A program made the translations under genes and the position numbers. Below are positions 24,657 through 36,514 of a stretch of DNA of 64,000 nt, piece after piece. The stretch is from Incurvaria masculella. Its lineage: Eukaryota > Arthropoda > Insecta > Lepidoptera > Incurvariidae. Each line of letters begins with the position of its first letter. The stretch's first letter is position 1. The notes under the pieces are model-generated. The model worked only from the letters and a program-made list of their open reading frames with translations, was not told the origin of the DNA and did no database searches. The stretch covers positions 12,939,595 through 13,003,594 of the forward strand of contig OX335644.1 of assembly GCA_946894095.1 (NCBI GenBank). Direction: 5' to 3'.

Positions 24657-25070
24657 GGCGGAAATAATACTCGGAAGTGGCCATACTAAACTAGAGTCGA
24701 CAATCGCGTGGCAAAAACCGTTCAATGCATATCAAAACGATGAACGGTTCTCGTGATCATTAAATTTCAATGTAAATTGCTCTTTACGTTTGCATTTTTT
24801 GACACCTTCTCATTGTTAATTTTTTGTTTACAGCTCGTCTGTCTACGAATAAATCGATCGATTGTTTTACACCTTTTTAGTCCTGTTCCCGCCTTAATGC
24901 CGGAGGTGTTTCTTATGACCTTTGAAAGTAAGAATGTAACCCAAATCGATGTCGATGAACTCATAATGGTCTGTCGGCACAGTTCATCAGCGTCTACCTG
25001 CGCTGTCAGTGTATCGAGGAGTTGATACAGCTATTTGTACGAAAATAAAATATATTAAAATATATAAAAT
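24657..25070. other. unassigned intronic DNA
   Basis: Nothing recognised. Confidence 0.4.
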
Positions 25071-25089
25071 AAAATAATATATATAAAAA

Positions 25090-25166
25090 CGCCACGTTCC
25101 TCCTACCTCAGTGGTTTAGGCATATGGGATTGCTACCTCAGTAGTTTTAGGCATATGGGCTTGTCG
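25090..25166 (+). repeat. 38-bp direct duplication
   Basis: gctacctcagtggtttaggcatatggg-type text occurs twice in a row (about 25100-25128 and 25134-25160, with differences). Short and non-coding. Confidence 0.5.
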
Positions 25167-25263
25167 GCGTTATTTTAGGTCGAATATTCGAAGAGGTAAT
25201 GAACCATGTTTCGCCCTTTTTCATCAGCAGTTTACGATCATAAAAAGAAGCTTGGTTTTGATC

Positions 25264-25660
25264 ATAGATTAAAAAGGAAGGAATAGATGGCTGACGTCAT
25301 GCAACATACAAAACTCTCGATTAAAAAGAAAGTCATAGATGGCTGACGTCATGCAACATACAAAACTCAAAACTGCCTATTTTCACTGGTACTATGACAT
25401 TTCTAACCAGCGCCATCTCCCGTAACTACCAGAACTAGTTACGCCGTCATTAAAGTAAACTTGACGCCTAGGTTGGCGTGATAAAAACGTTACGTTTTAA
25501 CTATAACATTAAGTAATGTCATTATAAATAAAAAAATATATCATTAATAATCATTGGTTTGCATTTAATGTATTCTGAAATGTCAATTGCAACGCCTTTT
25601 ATTATCCCTATTCAACACTGGTATGACGTTAGCAATCTATCAATTCCTCTTTAATCTATG
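25264..25660. mobile_element. MITE with duplicated left end
   Basis: The left end catagattaaaaaggaagga with atggctgacgtcat is matched in reverse complement by the right end (gacgttagcaatctat ... cctctttaatctatg). The left terminal block is itself repeated (25264-25314 and 25320-25370, sharing gatggctgacgtcatgcaac). There is no coding capacity. Confidence 0.55.
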
Positions 25661-26069
25661 GTACGATGGACTATACTAGTCCCGCTGTGGGAAGTCATCT
25701 GAGAAAATATCTTTTTCGTGTGATATTAATCCTTTTTATGCGTATAAGTGTTAATAAACACAACAAAATACATTAATAAAATGATCTTAACAATTGTAAA
25801 TTTTGTAAGAGTTAATAGTAACGTTGTTTCTCAAAGGACTTCCTACAGCGGGACTAGCATAGTAGGATTTTTAATTATAAATGTGCGCTTTTATACTCAA
25901 CTATGGTCAGCCATTCCGAGTTGCAAGCGAAGGTGTGCCGTGTGCTCAACCACTGTCAGACCTTTCACGATGTTAGAATTAGGTTACGTGTAGTGTAGAG
26001 TTATAAGGTTTTATCGTTCCCACGATGCGCTCCGTCCTGTCCGTTGTCTTCGCGGATCGGACGTCGCCG

Positions 26070-26313
26070 GAACGTTTAAAAAACCGGCCAAGTTCGAATC
26101 GGCCTCGCACACGAAGGGTTCCGTACCATCGTACAAAATTTAACAACAAAAATCACGTTTTTTGTGTTTTCATTATTTTTTTATGTTACTTATTTTTTGG
26201 TATAGCGGCAAAATAAATACATATTCTGTGAAAATTTTAGCTGCCTACTAACTTTAGAGGTGGCTTAGTAATAGGGTTCCGTTGGCACCCTTTGGCTACG
26301 GAACCCTAAAAAA
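26070..26313 (+). repeat. GGGTTCCGT-type repeat, copy 2
   Basis: It starts with aaccggccaagttcg and a gaagggttccgtaccatcg block and ends in agggttccgttggcaccc ... ggaaccctaaaaa. It abuts another copy at 26308. Confidence 0.65.
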
Positions 26314-26640
26314 CCGGCCAAGTGTGATCGTGCTCACGCGCCGAGGGTCCCGTCACTGCTGGACGTGGAAGAAATTCGCCCTCGCCTGATGATTATTTTG
26401 CAATTTCACACAAAATTAATGCTTCAGAAATGCAACTTTTTCTCGAAGAGTATGACGCTTTGAACAAAATTAATTCGTTTCTGCACGTGTGCTTAGATTG
26501 GTATTTGTTTTCTGAACAACCTTTTCAAACAACCGTTAATAGGAGAACAATTCGGGACAAAATGCTTGTGACCTTCAGACACCAGAGCCAGACCATAAGG
26601 GTTCCTTTTTTGGCTTTTTGCTACGGGACCCTAAACATGA
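26308..26640 (+). repeat. GGGTTCCGT-type repeat, copy 3, diverged
   Basis: A second unit begins with the same aaccggccaagtg and ends with a degraded gggaccctaaa near 26627-26636. The middle is more divergent than in copy 2. Confidence 0.5.
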
Positions 26641-26749
26641 AAATATCCTTTCTGACGTGGCAGATGTGGTTGTTTTTGAGTATGTTGCCAAAGTGGGACA
26701 TATCTGACACAGAAAATGTCGTATGGGATATTCATATGGCATACTGGAC

Positions 26750-27135
26750 ATGAATTGGTAATACCTGCTGTCATGTTAATTCTTAGGGTACACACCACAT
26801 GGGAACTAGGTGCCATGCCATGACCTATCTTGTATTGTTCGGCTAAATTGAACTGGATGGAAAATACGGACAACTTTCATTGCTGCGTCGACCATATTTT
26901 ATTCAATGCATATCAATCGGGGCGGGATTAGCCCTACCACCTAGCAAGTAATGAAGTGAACCTACAGTTTTACATGGATTCCGGGTCGTGGCCATCCTCG
27001 GCGGTCGAAAAACGGCCACCCATCCAGAATTTCGTCACGCCTAGAGTGGCTTGACGTTGATTTATCGAACGGCACGGCGTTTTGCCACTGGGCTACTGAG
27101 GCTGAGAACATTACTCAAGCTTATGTCCGGGTTTG
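26750..27135 (-). repeat. SINE copy, reverse
   Basis: In reverse complement it matches the SINE body: actggatggaaaatacggac, ggcgggattagccc, cctacagttttacatggatt. The tRNA-like head is degraded. Confidence 0.6.
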
Positions 27136-27294
27136 AGGCACGCTAACACGTTTTTCTATATTCAATCACAAAAACTTGATACAAAATCACCTGCATGATG
27201 CGCGCGCAGATATTTATTATTCATCAATATCCAGTTTTAAATAAAAATATTTGTCACCACAGTCGAAAAGGAAAATAAAACACGTTTAAATACA

Positions 27295-27941
27295 GGGGGA
27301 ACGGCAGAACGTCTAATATGCAGATCGTATAATGTCATATTTTAACAAAATTTTAAAACCATGCACAACGTATAATCGGCAGATCGTATAATTTTATACG
27401 TAGTGCATGAAGAAGTTTAAAAAATAAAATTACTTATTTCTCCATGCATAACGTATAATAGTCACAACGTATAATATTATGATCTTTATTTAACAAAAAA
27501 AGAAAACCATGCATATCATATAATCCAAAAACTTTTCATACGATAAGCGCCCTTATGAATATACTTTTAAAGCGTATACTCGCACGTGACGTTTCGACCG
27601 TCTCAATTAGCGTAAGGTGGCCTTTCGAAATTGTAGCAAATATCGATTCGTAGCAATTTCAGCCTTAAATGTATCGTTATTAGGGCGCTTTATGCAGTGC
27701 TTCTTGGCATATTATACGTTCTGCATGGTTTTCTTTTTTTGTGAATTCTTGTTAGGAATATCATACGTTGTGACTATTATACGTTCTGCATGATGCAAAG
27801 AGTTGATTTTATTTTTAAACTTTATTCATGCACAACGTATAACATTATACGTTGTGAATATTATACGATATGCATGGTTTTCATTTTTTGGAAAAAAATA
27901 CTATTATACGTTGTGAATATTATACGTAGTGAATACGACTC
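27295..27941. mobile_element. ATTATACGT foldback element, full copy
   Basis: The element runs from GGGGGAACGGCAGAACG to GAATACGACTC and is flanked by TAAATACA at 27287-27294 and 27942-27949. It is 647 bp. A left arm of about 250 bp (27305-27555) is the reverse complement of the right arm (27680-27935). Each arm carries several attatacgttgtgaatattatacg-like subunits separated by catgcatggtttt-like spacers. The central spacer carries ccgtctcaattagcg. It has no open frame of note. The outermost ends are not inverted repeats of each other, unlike a classical TIR element. Confidence 0.8.
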
Positions 27942-28175
27942 TAAATACAAACCGAAATACACTCAAAAATGGCAGGCCCCAACTTATGAGAAAGGTCACT
28001 TAATCTAAGTATTGGCAACTATAAGTCAAACGTAAATATGAGACCCTCCACCACCGAAAGGTTGTTGGGTCTCCCTCTGTATTTTATCGCCTGTACCACG
28101 GATAATGCTCGCCCGAGTTGCATAACACTATCTTTTCATCCTTACTCTACTATAGTTCGAAATGCTCAAAATAAA

Positions 28176-28523
28176 AACCAACCGATCATCTAGATCCTTT
28201 ATTTATGGATTCGGTAAACTATGGACCTGGATTTTCCGACTCTACCTGAAGCCTGAGTCCGCTAATAGATAACTTCACTTTCGAGCGTTAGCGTTATGAG
28301 ATAACACAACATTTGGGAAACCCGGAATTACACAAAGTTGTACCAAATGTTGTGTTATCTCATAACGCTAACGCTCGAAAGAGGAGTTATCTTTTAGCGG
28401 ACTCAGGCTTCTGGAGTCCATGGCGGCATGGTGTTCGCAGCCCCCGTGATAGTTCGAAAGGGCATGGGTTTTATTGCAAAACTCTTATGTGAGGGCCTTG
28501 CGTACGCCATATATCGCGCTTAA
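28176..28523 (+). repeat. LINE 3'-end fragment carrying a MITE
   Basis: Flanks at 28176-28255 and 28414-28523 match the LINE tail at 61153-61434 (ctagatccttta, ggtaaac, gttcgcagcccccgt, gcgtacgccatat). The palindromic MITE at 28256 is inserted in it, and its terminal TTAA is the target of MITE copy e. Confidence 0.6.
28256..28413. mobile_element. palindromic MITE family J, copy 2
   Basis: This is a nearly perfect palindrome of about 158 bp. GAAGCCTGAGTCCGCTAATA on the left mirrors the right end. GAGCGTTAGCGTTATGAGAT and the following acaacatttgg are fully mirrored around a loop of about 25 nt. Transcribed from either strand it would fold into a long hairpin. Confidence 0.8.
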
Positions 28524-29069
28524 GGTGGCCCAACCCGGCGGGCCTAACTCATTCGCGGGCACGGTACAAAACCGTGCTGTTGCGCTCTGGCACCTTCTCT
28601 GTTTCAAAGAATAAGACAGGCTCCGTGATGAGGAAGATGCAACATGTCCACAAAAAAGACAATGTGCATAGTGTATGGTTTGGTAAGATTTACGAAAATT
28701 TTGATTTCAAAACGACTTATAGCTAAAAGTAAACCACGACCGCTGCAAACAAAAATCTAACAAAAACCAAATAGATTATAAATCTTGATTAAATAAGCTA
28801 TATCTGATGACTAATCTTTTTAAGATGTTCTTACTGTATCATTGCGTAATCCAACTCTAAAGTTATTGTATAAAACGCGCGAAAAATTCGAACTTTCGGA
28901 CCTTATAACTTAGAAACCAATCACAATTTTACAATGCCAATAGTCATCAGACATCTAGTTCGGTCCAATAAAGCTATTTTGAGCAAAATTTTGGATCTGT
29001 GACAAGAAATATGGGCGTGATCTTCTTTCCCCTTTTGTATTGGGAGATGAGCGGGATGGGCCGCCTTAA
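28520..29069 (+). mobile_element. TTAA-MITE, copy e
   Basis: Complete copy from TTAA 28520-28523 to TTAA 29066-29069, inserted at the TTAA near the end of a LINE tail. It shares its right TTAA with copy f. Confidence 0.8.
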
Positions 29070-29491
29070 GGTGGCCCAACCCGGCGGGACTAACTCATTC
29101 GCGGGCACGGTACAAAACCGTGCTGTAGCGCTCTGGGACCTTCTATGTTTCAAAGAAAAAGACAGGCTCCGTGATGAGGAAGATGCTAAATGTCCACAAA
29201 AAAGACAACGTGCATAGTGTATTATTTGGTAAGATTTACGAAAATTTTAATTACAAAACGACTTATAGCTAAAAGTAAACCACGACCGCTGTAGTCCAAA
29301 ATCTAACAAAAACCAAATAGATCATAAATCTTGATTAAATAAGCTATGTCTGATGAATCATTTTTTACGATGTTCTTACTTTATCATATATCAAGCTATT
29401 TTGAGCAAAATTTTGGATCTGTGACAAGAAATATGGGCGTGATCTTCTTTCCCCTTTTGTATGGGGAGATGAGCGGGATGGGCCACCTTAA
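29066..29491 (+). mobile_element. TTAA-MITE, copy f, internally deleted
   Basis: It starts at the TTAA shared with copy e and ends at TTAA 29488-29491. About 120 bp of the family's middle (the aaaacgcgcgaaaaattcg region) is missing near 29388. Confidence 0.75.
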
Positions 29492-29671
29492 CGTAGATAA
29501 ACTGCTATAAACAGCTACAATACTAATTGCATGGATGTCCGACAGTTTTCAGTTATGCTAGGTACAAAAAAATACCACAAAATATCACAATAACGAAGAT
29601 AAGCATTCCCCTGAGTTACTACTGTTCTGTGTCCACTACAATTTCGTAATTACCATGTATTGAACTCTAAC

Positions 29672-30221
29672 TTAGGGTGGCCCATCCCGCTCATCTCCCC
29701 ATACAAAAGGGGAAAGAAGATCACGCCCATATTTCTTGTCAGAGATCCAAAATTTTGCTCAAAAAAGCTTTATTTGATCGAACTAGATGTCTGATGACCA
29801 TTGGCATTGTAAAATTGTGTTTGGTTTCTAAGTTATAAGGTCGGAAAGTTCAAATTTTTCGCGCGTTTTATACAATAACTTTGGAGGTGGATTACGCAAT
29901 GATAAAGTAAGAACATCTTAAAAAGATTAGTCATCAGACATAACTTATTTAATCAAGATTAATAATCTGTTTGGTTTTTGTTAGATTTTTGACTACAGCG
30001 GTCGTGGTTTAGTTTTAGCTATAAGTCGTTTTGAAATCAAAATTTTCGTAATTCTTACCAAATCATACACTATGCACATTGCCCTTTTTGTGGATATGTT
30101 GCATCTTCCTCATCACGGAGCCTGTCTTTTTAATTGAAATAGAGAAGGTCCCAGAGCGCAACAGCACGGTTTTGTACAGTGCCCGCGAATGAGTTCGTCC
30201 CTCCGGGTTGGGCCACCTTAA
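29672..30221 (-). mobile_element. TTAA-MITE, copy g
   Basis: Reverse-oriented and complete. The right end is TTAA 30218-30221; the left terminal tetranucleotide has mutated to TTAG (29672-29675). With copies e and f it makes a cluster within 1.7 kb. Confidence 0.75.
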
Positions 30222-31204
30222 GTAAAATGACGTGGCATGCACAAATCGGCGCCAAGTAGTTCAATGAAGTCAAGTTTTTTTATTGAACTTACTACTTATT
30301 TATAACGATCGGCCTAGGCTTGCAATTGAGTGGCGTATGCAAGCACTCGACGCCGAACTACATAGCACCACAATCGACGTTTACAATCACACGGTTGAAT
30401 GAACTTTGGGCCGTTAAATTAAAAATAACGTAGACAAATTAAAAGCTCTTAGACAATCTGTCCTACTCTCACGGTGACCCACATCTGTGACACCAGCCGG
30501 ATCATATTCATATCTCTACTAGCGGAGATTCCTGGCTCCGCTCGGGTCAATTCGACATCAACCCGAGCGGAGCCCGGTAAAACGTGATTAGAAACATTCG
30601 CCGGTGTTACGGTCCTTTATGAATGAATACAAAAATATTTAGAGGTGCTGCGAGGCTAAAAATTTGGGATTTCATATGGTGTTTTTGACGTAATATAAAA
30701 AAAATCTTGTCTTAAAAAAAACCATCTGGATATAGACAACAGCGCCACCTAGAACCATCCAGTTGATAAGTACAAGAAAAATCATCATAATCGGACAAGC
30801 CTTTTACGAGAAGAATTACGCACACGCGCATTCCGGAATTTTATAAGAAGATACAATGCAACACACCTTTATAAGCTCGCGTAACCCTATCCAAAGCCCC
30901 CATACATATTGAAGCAATTAAACTTTTATTTTCCATGCACGAATGCAAGCGATTCGAGGCGCACGCGCGCATCGTCGACCTGGCTGGAAGGGAGTTAAGT
31001 TGTGCAACCGATCGTAATGGGATACTCGATGGTTTTGTATTCGACTACTCCGAGTGAGAGGTGCCTTTTGACTCGATCAATGATGTCACTAACTGTGCAT
31101 GTTGACAATCCGAAGAACAGGTCTACCGCTCTAAAGCATAGCAAGCTGATTTATTTCTACTTAATCGTTGTAAAATATAATCAGGTTGTATTTTTTTTAA
31201 AATT
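30222..31204. other. unassigned intronic DNA
   Basis: A possible Helitron end in reverse lies at about 30517-30590 (ctactagcggag with a GC-rich hairpin of ctccgctcgggt type). Otherwise nothing recognised. Confidence 0.35.
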
Positions 31205-31372
31205 CTCTGACATGGGTACTACGTTGTAGTATGAATTTTTTTATTTACTAACTTATACTTGATTTGATATTACCTTGTATCAAAAATGACGATGGCTTTT
31301 TACACCTGAATAATTTAGATCATAATTCCTATTAATTTAGAATAAGATGGCATTATCGTAGTCAAGAGTTTG
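31205..31372 (+). repeat. LINE 3' UTR fragment related to 5600-5835
   Basis: Shared text includes gtagtatgaa, ttactaac, gtatcaa.aatgacga.ggct and acacc.gaat, in order. There is no coding part. Confidence 0.45.
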
Positions 31373-31454
31373 GTCTTCACCAATGTGTATAATGTTCTTT
31401 GTGAGCAGTAGTAATCAAGTAATCACTGCAAACTAGTTTGTAAGTATCAATGGA

Positions 31455-31590
31455 AAAAAATATAATGCAACGGAAGTTTCTTGTCGGCTCTTCTTCGCCA
31501 GAAGTAATCGAACCGACAGGAAAAAAAATGACGAATCCGAGTGCGTAATATACATCTAATGGAGGAAATAAAGAAACTGAAACTGAAATA
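31455..31590 (+). repeat. LINE 3' fragment
   Basis: gtttcttgtcggctcttcttcgcc followed by gaatccgagtgcg and a gaaactgaaactgaa tail. Related to 7040-7168. Confidence 0.45.
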
Positions 31591-32409
31591 GGCAACAAGC
31601 GAACCTTTCGAATGATTCTAGTGTTGGCGCAGTCCTCGGCAGAAGGCTGGATGCCCAAAGACAGGTGCCAGACGCGACCGCATTGTGCAGGTGCAAGCGA
31701 GCTACCCAGTGTCTTAGTCATGTTTTATTGGACCGAGCCGCTCTGCATTTTTACAACGATGGATGTTGCAGGATGTTTCGAAAGATGCCGAGCTACTACC
31801 ATTATCTCCCGGAGACTCTAAATTACGTGATGTGTTTGTGCATGGATGTAGATAACGTATGCCCTAATTTGAGGGTCGTCGTTAACCTAAATTGGAATTT
31901 GACGTAGTAATTTCTCATAACGAACGTTTGTGGATGTTTCTTTTCATTTATTTAAACTTTTGTAGTCAATCAACACTAAGTTACGTCAAAAGCTTATAGA
32001 TCCGCGGATTTTATCAACCAGTAAAGAAGAATTTGCAAAGAAACTTTACTGGTCCGTCCTCAGTAATGAAATATTTACTTAGATCTAAAGGCTACTGCCA
32101 AACAATTCTTGGTAGAACAAACAAGAACACAAGAAACAGCAACCCATGCATGAGAAATGAATGCGAGGGTTCCGGTGCAGCAGAGACACGCAAGCAGAGA
32201 ATACTGAGGCCCGGGGGTACGTCGATATACCACCCCTGCTGCTGTATACACATACATATAACTAGTCGCTGCACCGGTCATTACTGCGCTCTTCACTGCA
32301 GTAAACTTTGCGCCCGGCGTTGTCGCACTATCTGCATTCCACAACAATTAATGCCATGCCCCCGCGCCATTTTACCTCACTTTAGATAACTATTCAGAGC
32401 CCCTAGCCC
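31591..32409. other. unassigned intronic DNA
   Basis: The open frames at 31612-31907 and 32033-32389 overlap others on the opposite strand and carry no known motif. Confidence 0.4.
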
Positions 32410-32738
32410 CAGTTGTCACCTAAATTGGCGTTTACGCCAAACCGACCGATTGGCGTTTTCAAATGTTCGCAGAAATTTAAGAGCGGGCGCAGTGAGCGTT
32501 AAGCGAACTAACATTTGCAACTCCTAGTTTGATTTGACAGCTTACTCACTGTCGCCGTGAATACGTTGACGTGGCCGTTCACGCCGACTTCGCGTTTTCA
32601 TACAAATCGGAAGTCCGAGTTTGACTTCGACAACTTGAAGAAGCAAAACAGCAGAATATCTAGTAAAAACTTGTATTGAGTTTGACGTTTTTACGTAACT
32701 TCGAAGTTCCGTAAACGCCAATTCCGATGAGAACTCGG
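32410..32738. mobile_element. MITE family K, copy 2
   Basis: It starts CAGTTGTCACCTAAATTGGC and ends with an inverted, degraded copy (cgccaattccgatgagaact). Internal blocks are in the opposite order to the copy at 8894, so it is inverted relative to it. Confidence 0.6.
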
Positions 32739-34114
32739 ACTGACCACTCTGAGTTTAATCGAGCGGCGTACTCGGTAAGATTGGTTAACAATACAGATTC
32801 TCACAACAAAAGTGAAACGTCAGAGTTGAGGCAGTTGACTGACATCGACGCGCCGAGCCCATTCTCGGACGGTTCAGCTCTCGCCGTAGACGAATGGCCC
32901 ACAATCAGCGTACAGATGGCCGCCTGGTCCCTAGTGAAAGCTATTTGGGCAGATTCAACGCTTTGTTATTTAAATCACCAGTCTATGATAGCGATCTTCT
33001 CAGCCGCGGATGTTATGTGGCTTCGGCGCGTGGAGATCATATCGCACACCATCGCCTCATTGTGCAATGTTTGGTATTTTTGCTTGCTCGCGTTTGTTAA
33101 GTAACTGGATTGAGAATTTGGCCTCGTTTGATATCGAAAGACATTTGCATTTTTCAATATTTCTGATAAATACAAGTATATACCTGCAAAATCGAAGCTT
33201 TTTTGCGGTTAGAAAACTACGAACTCGTTGCCCAGTTTATCGCAAACGAACGCGTTACAAATATTAATTACGACGAAATCTTCAAAGATGTAATGATAAA
33301 CCGATTATGCATACTCTTATTATGAGATATTATTAATTCACTCTTAGATAACTATGCAACTGTATCTTGGGAAATAGTTTCTAGACTTAAGCTTTGCTCT
33401 ATGATATCGGTTGAGAGGGAAATATGTCGGCAAAGCACCTGACGAAACGTCAGGAATTGGCAATAGGTACTAAATAAGAGTCAGAGTTGCGTGTCGTTGA
33501 ATGCTTAGAAAACATCTGTCATTTTAATAAGTGCTTATAAAGGGATTTGCCTGGCATGACAACTGATTATTTCGGGAACGTTGTATGTTGGGTTATTATC
33601 ATGACGATGGGTGTAGTATGAGTCATCCAGTAACATCGTTTTTTTTATCATGCCAACGACATTAGCGAAACCTATCCATGACAACGGGCCGATGCTACGG
33701 AAACCTTATGTAATGTGCATTCAATGTATGATTGGAGAATTGGCGACGACGAACGGCGCCGACGATGTCACACTGGCAACGCGAACACTCACGACATGGA
33801 GATAAGATCGACACATGGTTTTGGCGAGAAGTAGCTACATATTCTCGGAGCATTATTTATAGCGAGGCATTTTGTTTTGGAGCGACGTCAGCGTCTGTCA
33901 GGTACGCCAGGAATAAACCTATCGTTGCCCGAAATAGTTTTCTCACGTCCTTGCGGCATCGACGCTGTTCACATGAACCGAGTGCCGTGGGAGATGAGAA
34001 CGACGCGTGCGTCGCCCCGACTCCGCCCCGTCGTCGCCCGCTGCGTTTGATGATTGCTCTCCTAACAATTCGTCATCGTCTTAACCTCCATCACAGCAAT
34101 GGTCTTAAGAACGA
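32739..34114. other. unassigned intronic DNA
   Basis: A SINE tail remnant lies at about 33580-33650 (gttgggttattatcatgacg, gtgtagtatgagtcatccagt). The 132-codon open frame at 33732-34130 has no motif and Arg/His-rich composition. Confidence 0.4.
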
Positions 34115-34453
34115 AGCACTTCTATCATAGGGACGTCTTTATCCCTTCTTTGTGGAGCTTGTGTGTTGGCCTTGTTTAGGTGTCCTTATGATCGAATCAC
34201 TGCTGTCACAGGAAAGATTTAGTAGCTTTATCCCTTGTTTAGGTGTCCTTATGTTTAAATCACTTCTATCACTTGAAAGGTTTCGTAGCTTTATCCCTGG
34301 TTTAGATGTCCTTATGTTTCAATAACTTCTATCACAGGAACTAGGGGATTTCGTATCGTTATCCCTTGCTCGTTGACCTCGTTTGGGTGTTCTTATGATT
34401 TAATCACTTCTATTCCAGTAACGGTTTTTCTATTTTTATCCCTTGTTTGTTAG
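34115..34453 (+). repeat. diverged minisatellite, about 75-bp unit
   Basis: Roughly 4-5 units built on atcacttctatcac, ggtttcgtagctttatccct and tgtttaggtgtccttatg. Units differ by substitutions and indels. Confidence 0.7.
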
Positions 34454-35599
34454 GCTTGGAAGTACTTTGCGTTCTTCTTTATATATTTTTTTTGCGCCAC
34501 CTCCGCCGCCGCCTTGCTTGCGTCTTGCTTGTTCACAATCGTCGACCTAATCTAGGATACAATGTATTTAAGGACAATACCTTTTTGTTGTGTTATATTA
34601 GGTGGTAATTTTATCTTCATTTAATCGAAAAGTATTTTAAATATTTTAATTTTTACCTTTTTTCAAAGTTGATATCGTATTTTTTATGTTTTATCTCATT
34701 TAACGTATTCACTAATAGATGCGGTTTCGCCTGCATTAGAAACAGAAAAAGAGAAATTTTAATTTCCCGGCTTTTCTCATGTTAGATCCAATTCCAGCTA
34801 TCAGGTAATTCAGGTAATTTAGCATCAAGGTAAGACTTTAATTGCTGGGAAGAATCAAACCCATCTTAAACCACATCACAATCTGATAAGTGGTTCTCAC
34901 GTTATAAGCGGATCGACAAATAGGAATACTTGACAGGGATATTTTTTGACTCGCCAACTAGAAAAATTATAGATTTTTACCGTCATTACCTGGAAAAGAT
35001 GTGTTTGATTCTGCGGTGAAAATGCTTCAAGATGTCAAATAGATAACCATCAAGAGGAAGTAGTGACGACAGAAGTTTCGTTTGATGCTAGTGATTAGCG
35101 GCGGTGGGCAAGATTAGGCAGTATCTTCGCAGATATGACGTCTTGCATGCATCACTTCTAAGGACAATCTGCAGTGGCGCGGGCGCCGAGTGTATCCGTT
35201 TCTTTTACACGTCGCTAGATAATACCTTTCAACCGTGATAAACGGCGAACGTTTGTCTAAAGATCGTTAGCGGCAAACCAAAGGCGTATGGCCCCAATAT
35301 TATATTGTACGTTCGCCTCTAACGTCCATGCCATAGTGCTTTGACAGGTGGAGGCATAGAGGATAGACGTGATATAAGTGGTCGGTCACAATATTCCTCA
35401 AGCGACGCACAATGCTTAGCCCCTGATATATGTACATTCTTTAACGTTTAACAAACGCGTACTACGTGTCCTACGTGGCCGAACTAAACGCTCGACTAAA
35501 CGTGTACGCAACGCGGCGGCGCGATGCGGCTCCATCCCTACACTAGCTGAAGCCGTTTACGCGAATATTTTTCGGTAAAGGAAATACCGTAATCCGATA
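34454..35599. other. unassigned intronic DNA
   Basis: Nothing recognised. Confidence 0.4.
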
Positions 35600-35835
35600 A
35601 AATCAGAGCACCTCCTTGTGGTTGACATTAGGGCCTTTGAGAACGAACCGTTTTTCAAGCTCATTTCTCAGCCGCACCGCCAGGTTATGGACCTGTTTGC
35701 CGGCGGGTGCCTTTCCTCATACCTGTAACCTGGGAATCTTCAAGCGTAATTTGAACAAGCTCGATAGGTCAGCGATAGACCGCAAATCCGCGTGGAGCGT
35801 GGTTTCTCGAGGCGTGGTGTTTTTAGCTTTTCTGA
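35600..35835 (+). pseudogene. LINE ORF2 C-terminal fragment
   Basis: The open frame reads SRTARLWTCLPAGAFPH, then NLGIFKRNLNKL, which is the tail typical of jockey/CR1-type LINEs after the reverse transcriptase. No other domain remains. Confidence 0.55.
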
Positions 35836-35839
35836 GCAC

Positions 35840-35993
35840 CTTTGGTCCTTAGCATAGCCACCAATACCGGTTTTCATAAAAAAAGGTCCACACTCTCTCT
35901 ATGCCGAATTTAATCAAATTTGGTTCAACGGTTTAGGCGTGAAATTTAAGTGACAGAGAGTTTTTTTTTTCGCATTTATAATATTAGTATGGA
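35840..35993 (-). mobile_element. Helitron-like 5' fragment, reverse
   Basis: In reverse complement it begins TCCATACTAATATTATAAAT, as does the copy at 36515, then continues with ctctctgtcact and ccgttgaaccaaatttg-like text. Confidence 0.55.
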
Positions 35994-36398
35994 CTTCATA
36001 TTAATTTCCGGTTCATCCCAAACACCGCGCTGCACCGAATTCGCGTTGAGTCGCGAGTGGGACTCTCGGCCCAAGTTCGCGGCATTTTGGTGATATCGGC
36101 GATTACGCGAGCCTTCTCGACCGTCGATCGCCTACTTGAGCAATGCAGGTCTCGTGCGCGGGAGAACGGCTCCCATGGAACTTCTCGCGCGTTGCGACAC
36201 GGCCATTGTCTGTCGCCGAGTCGTCGCCGCATCGGCGCGAGTACCGTTCCGTGGACTCGCATGGAATGCTGCTCTCGCCCCGTCGCCGACGCTACAACCT
36301 GCGCCGCGGCTATACTATTGTAGGTAGGTACCTACATATCGTTTTCGCCGGAGACAGCGTGGAGAAATAGATTTTGTCCTCGTTCTACGTACTCTAAT
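35994..36398. other. GC-rich island in the large intron
   Basis: Positions 36010-36310 are CpG-dense. Overlapping frames in three phases show composition rather than coding. No splice-bounded exon is evident. Confidence 0.4.
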
Positions 36399-36399
36399 G

Positions 36400-36501
36400 T
36401 ACAAACGGCATCACCCTACGCCACATATTGGAATTTGACACATACGTTTTCCATACAAATGCCAATGCCATCTGTGGCGCCGAGGGTGATGCGCTCTGTA
36501 C
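36400..36501. mobile_element. about 105-bp MITE, copy 1
   Basis: Inverted ends GTACA...GCATCACCCT...GCCACA and TGTGGCGCCGAGGGTGATGC. The same element occurs at 62078-62186. Confidence 0.65.
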
Positions 36502-36514
36502 TGCTACGTCGAAA

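Noticed and set aside
33732..34130. A 132-codon frame as a gene
   Set aside because: No motif, odd composition, and it runs into the minisatellite.
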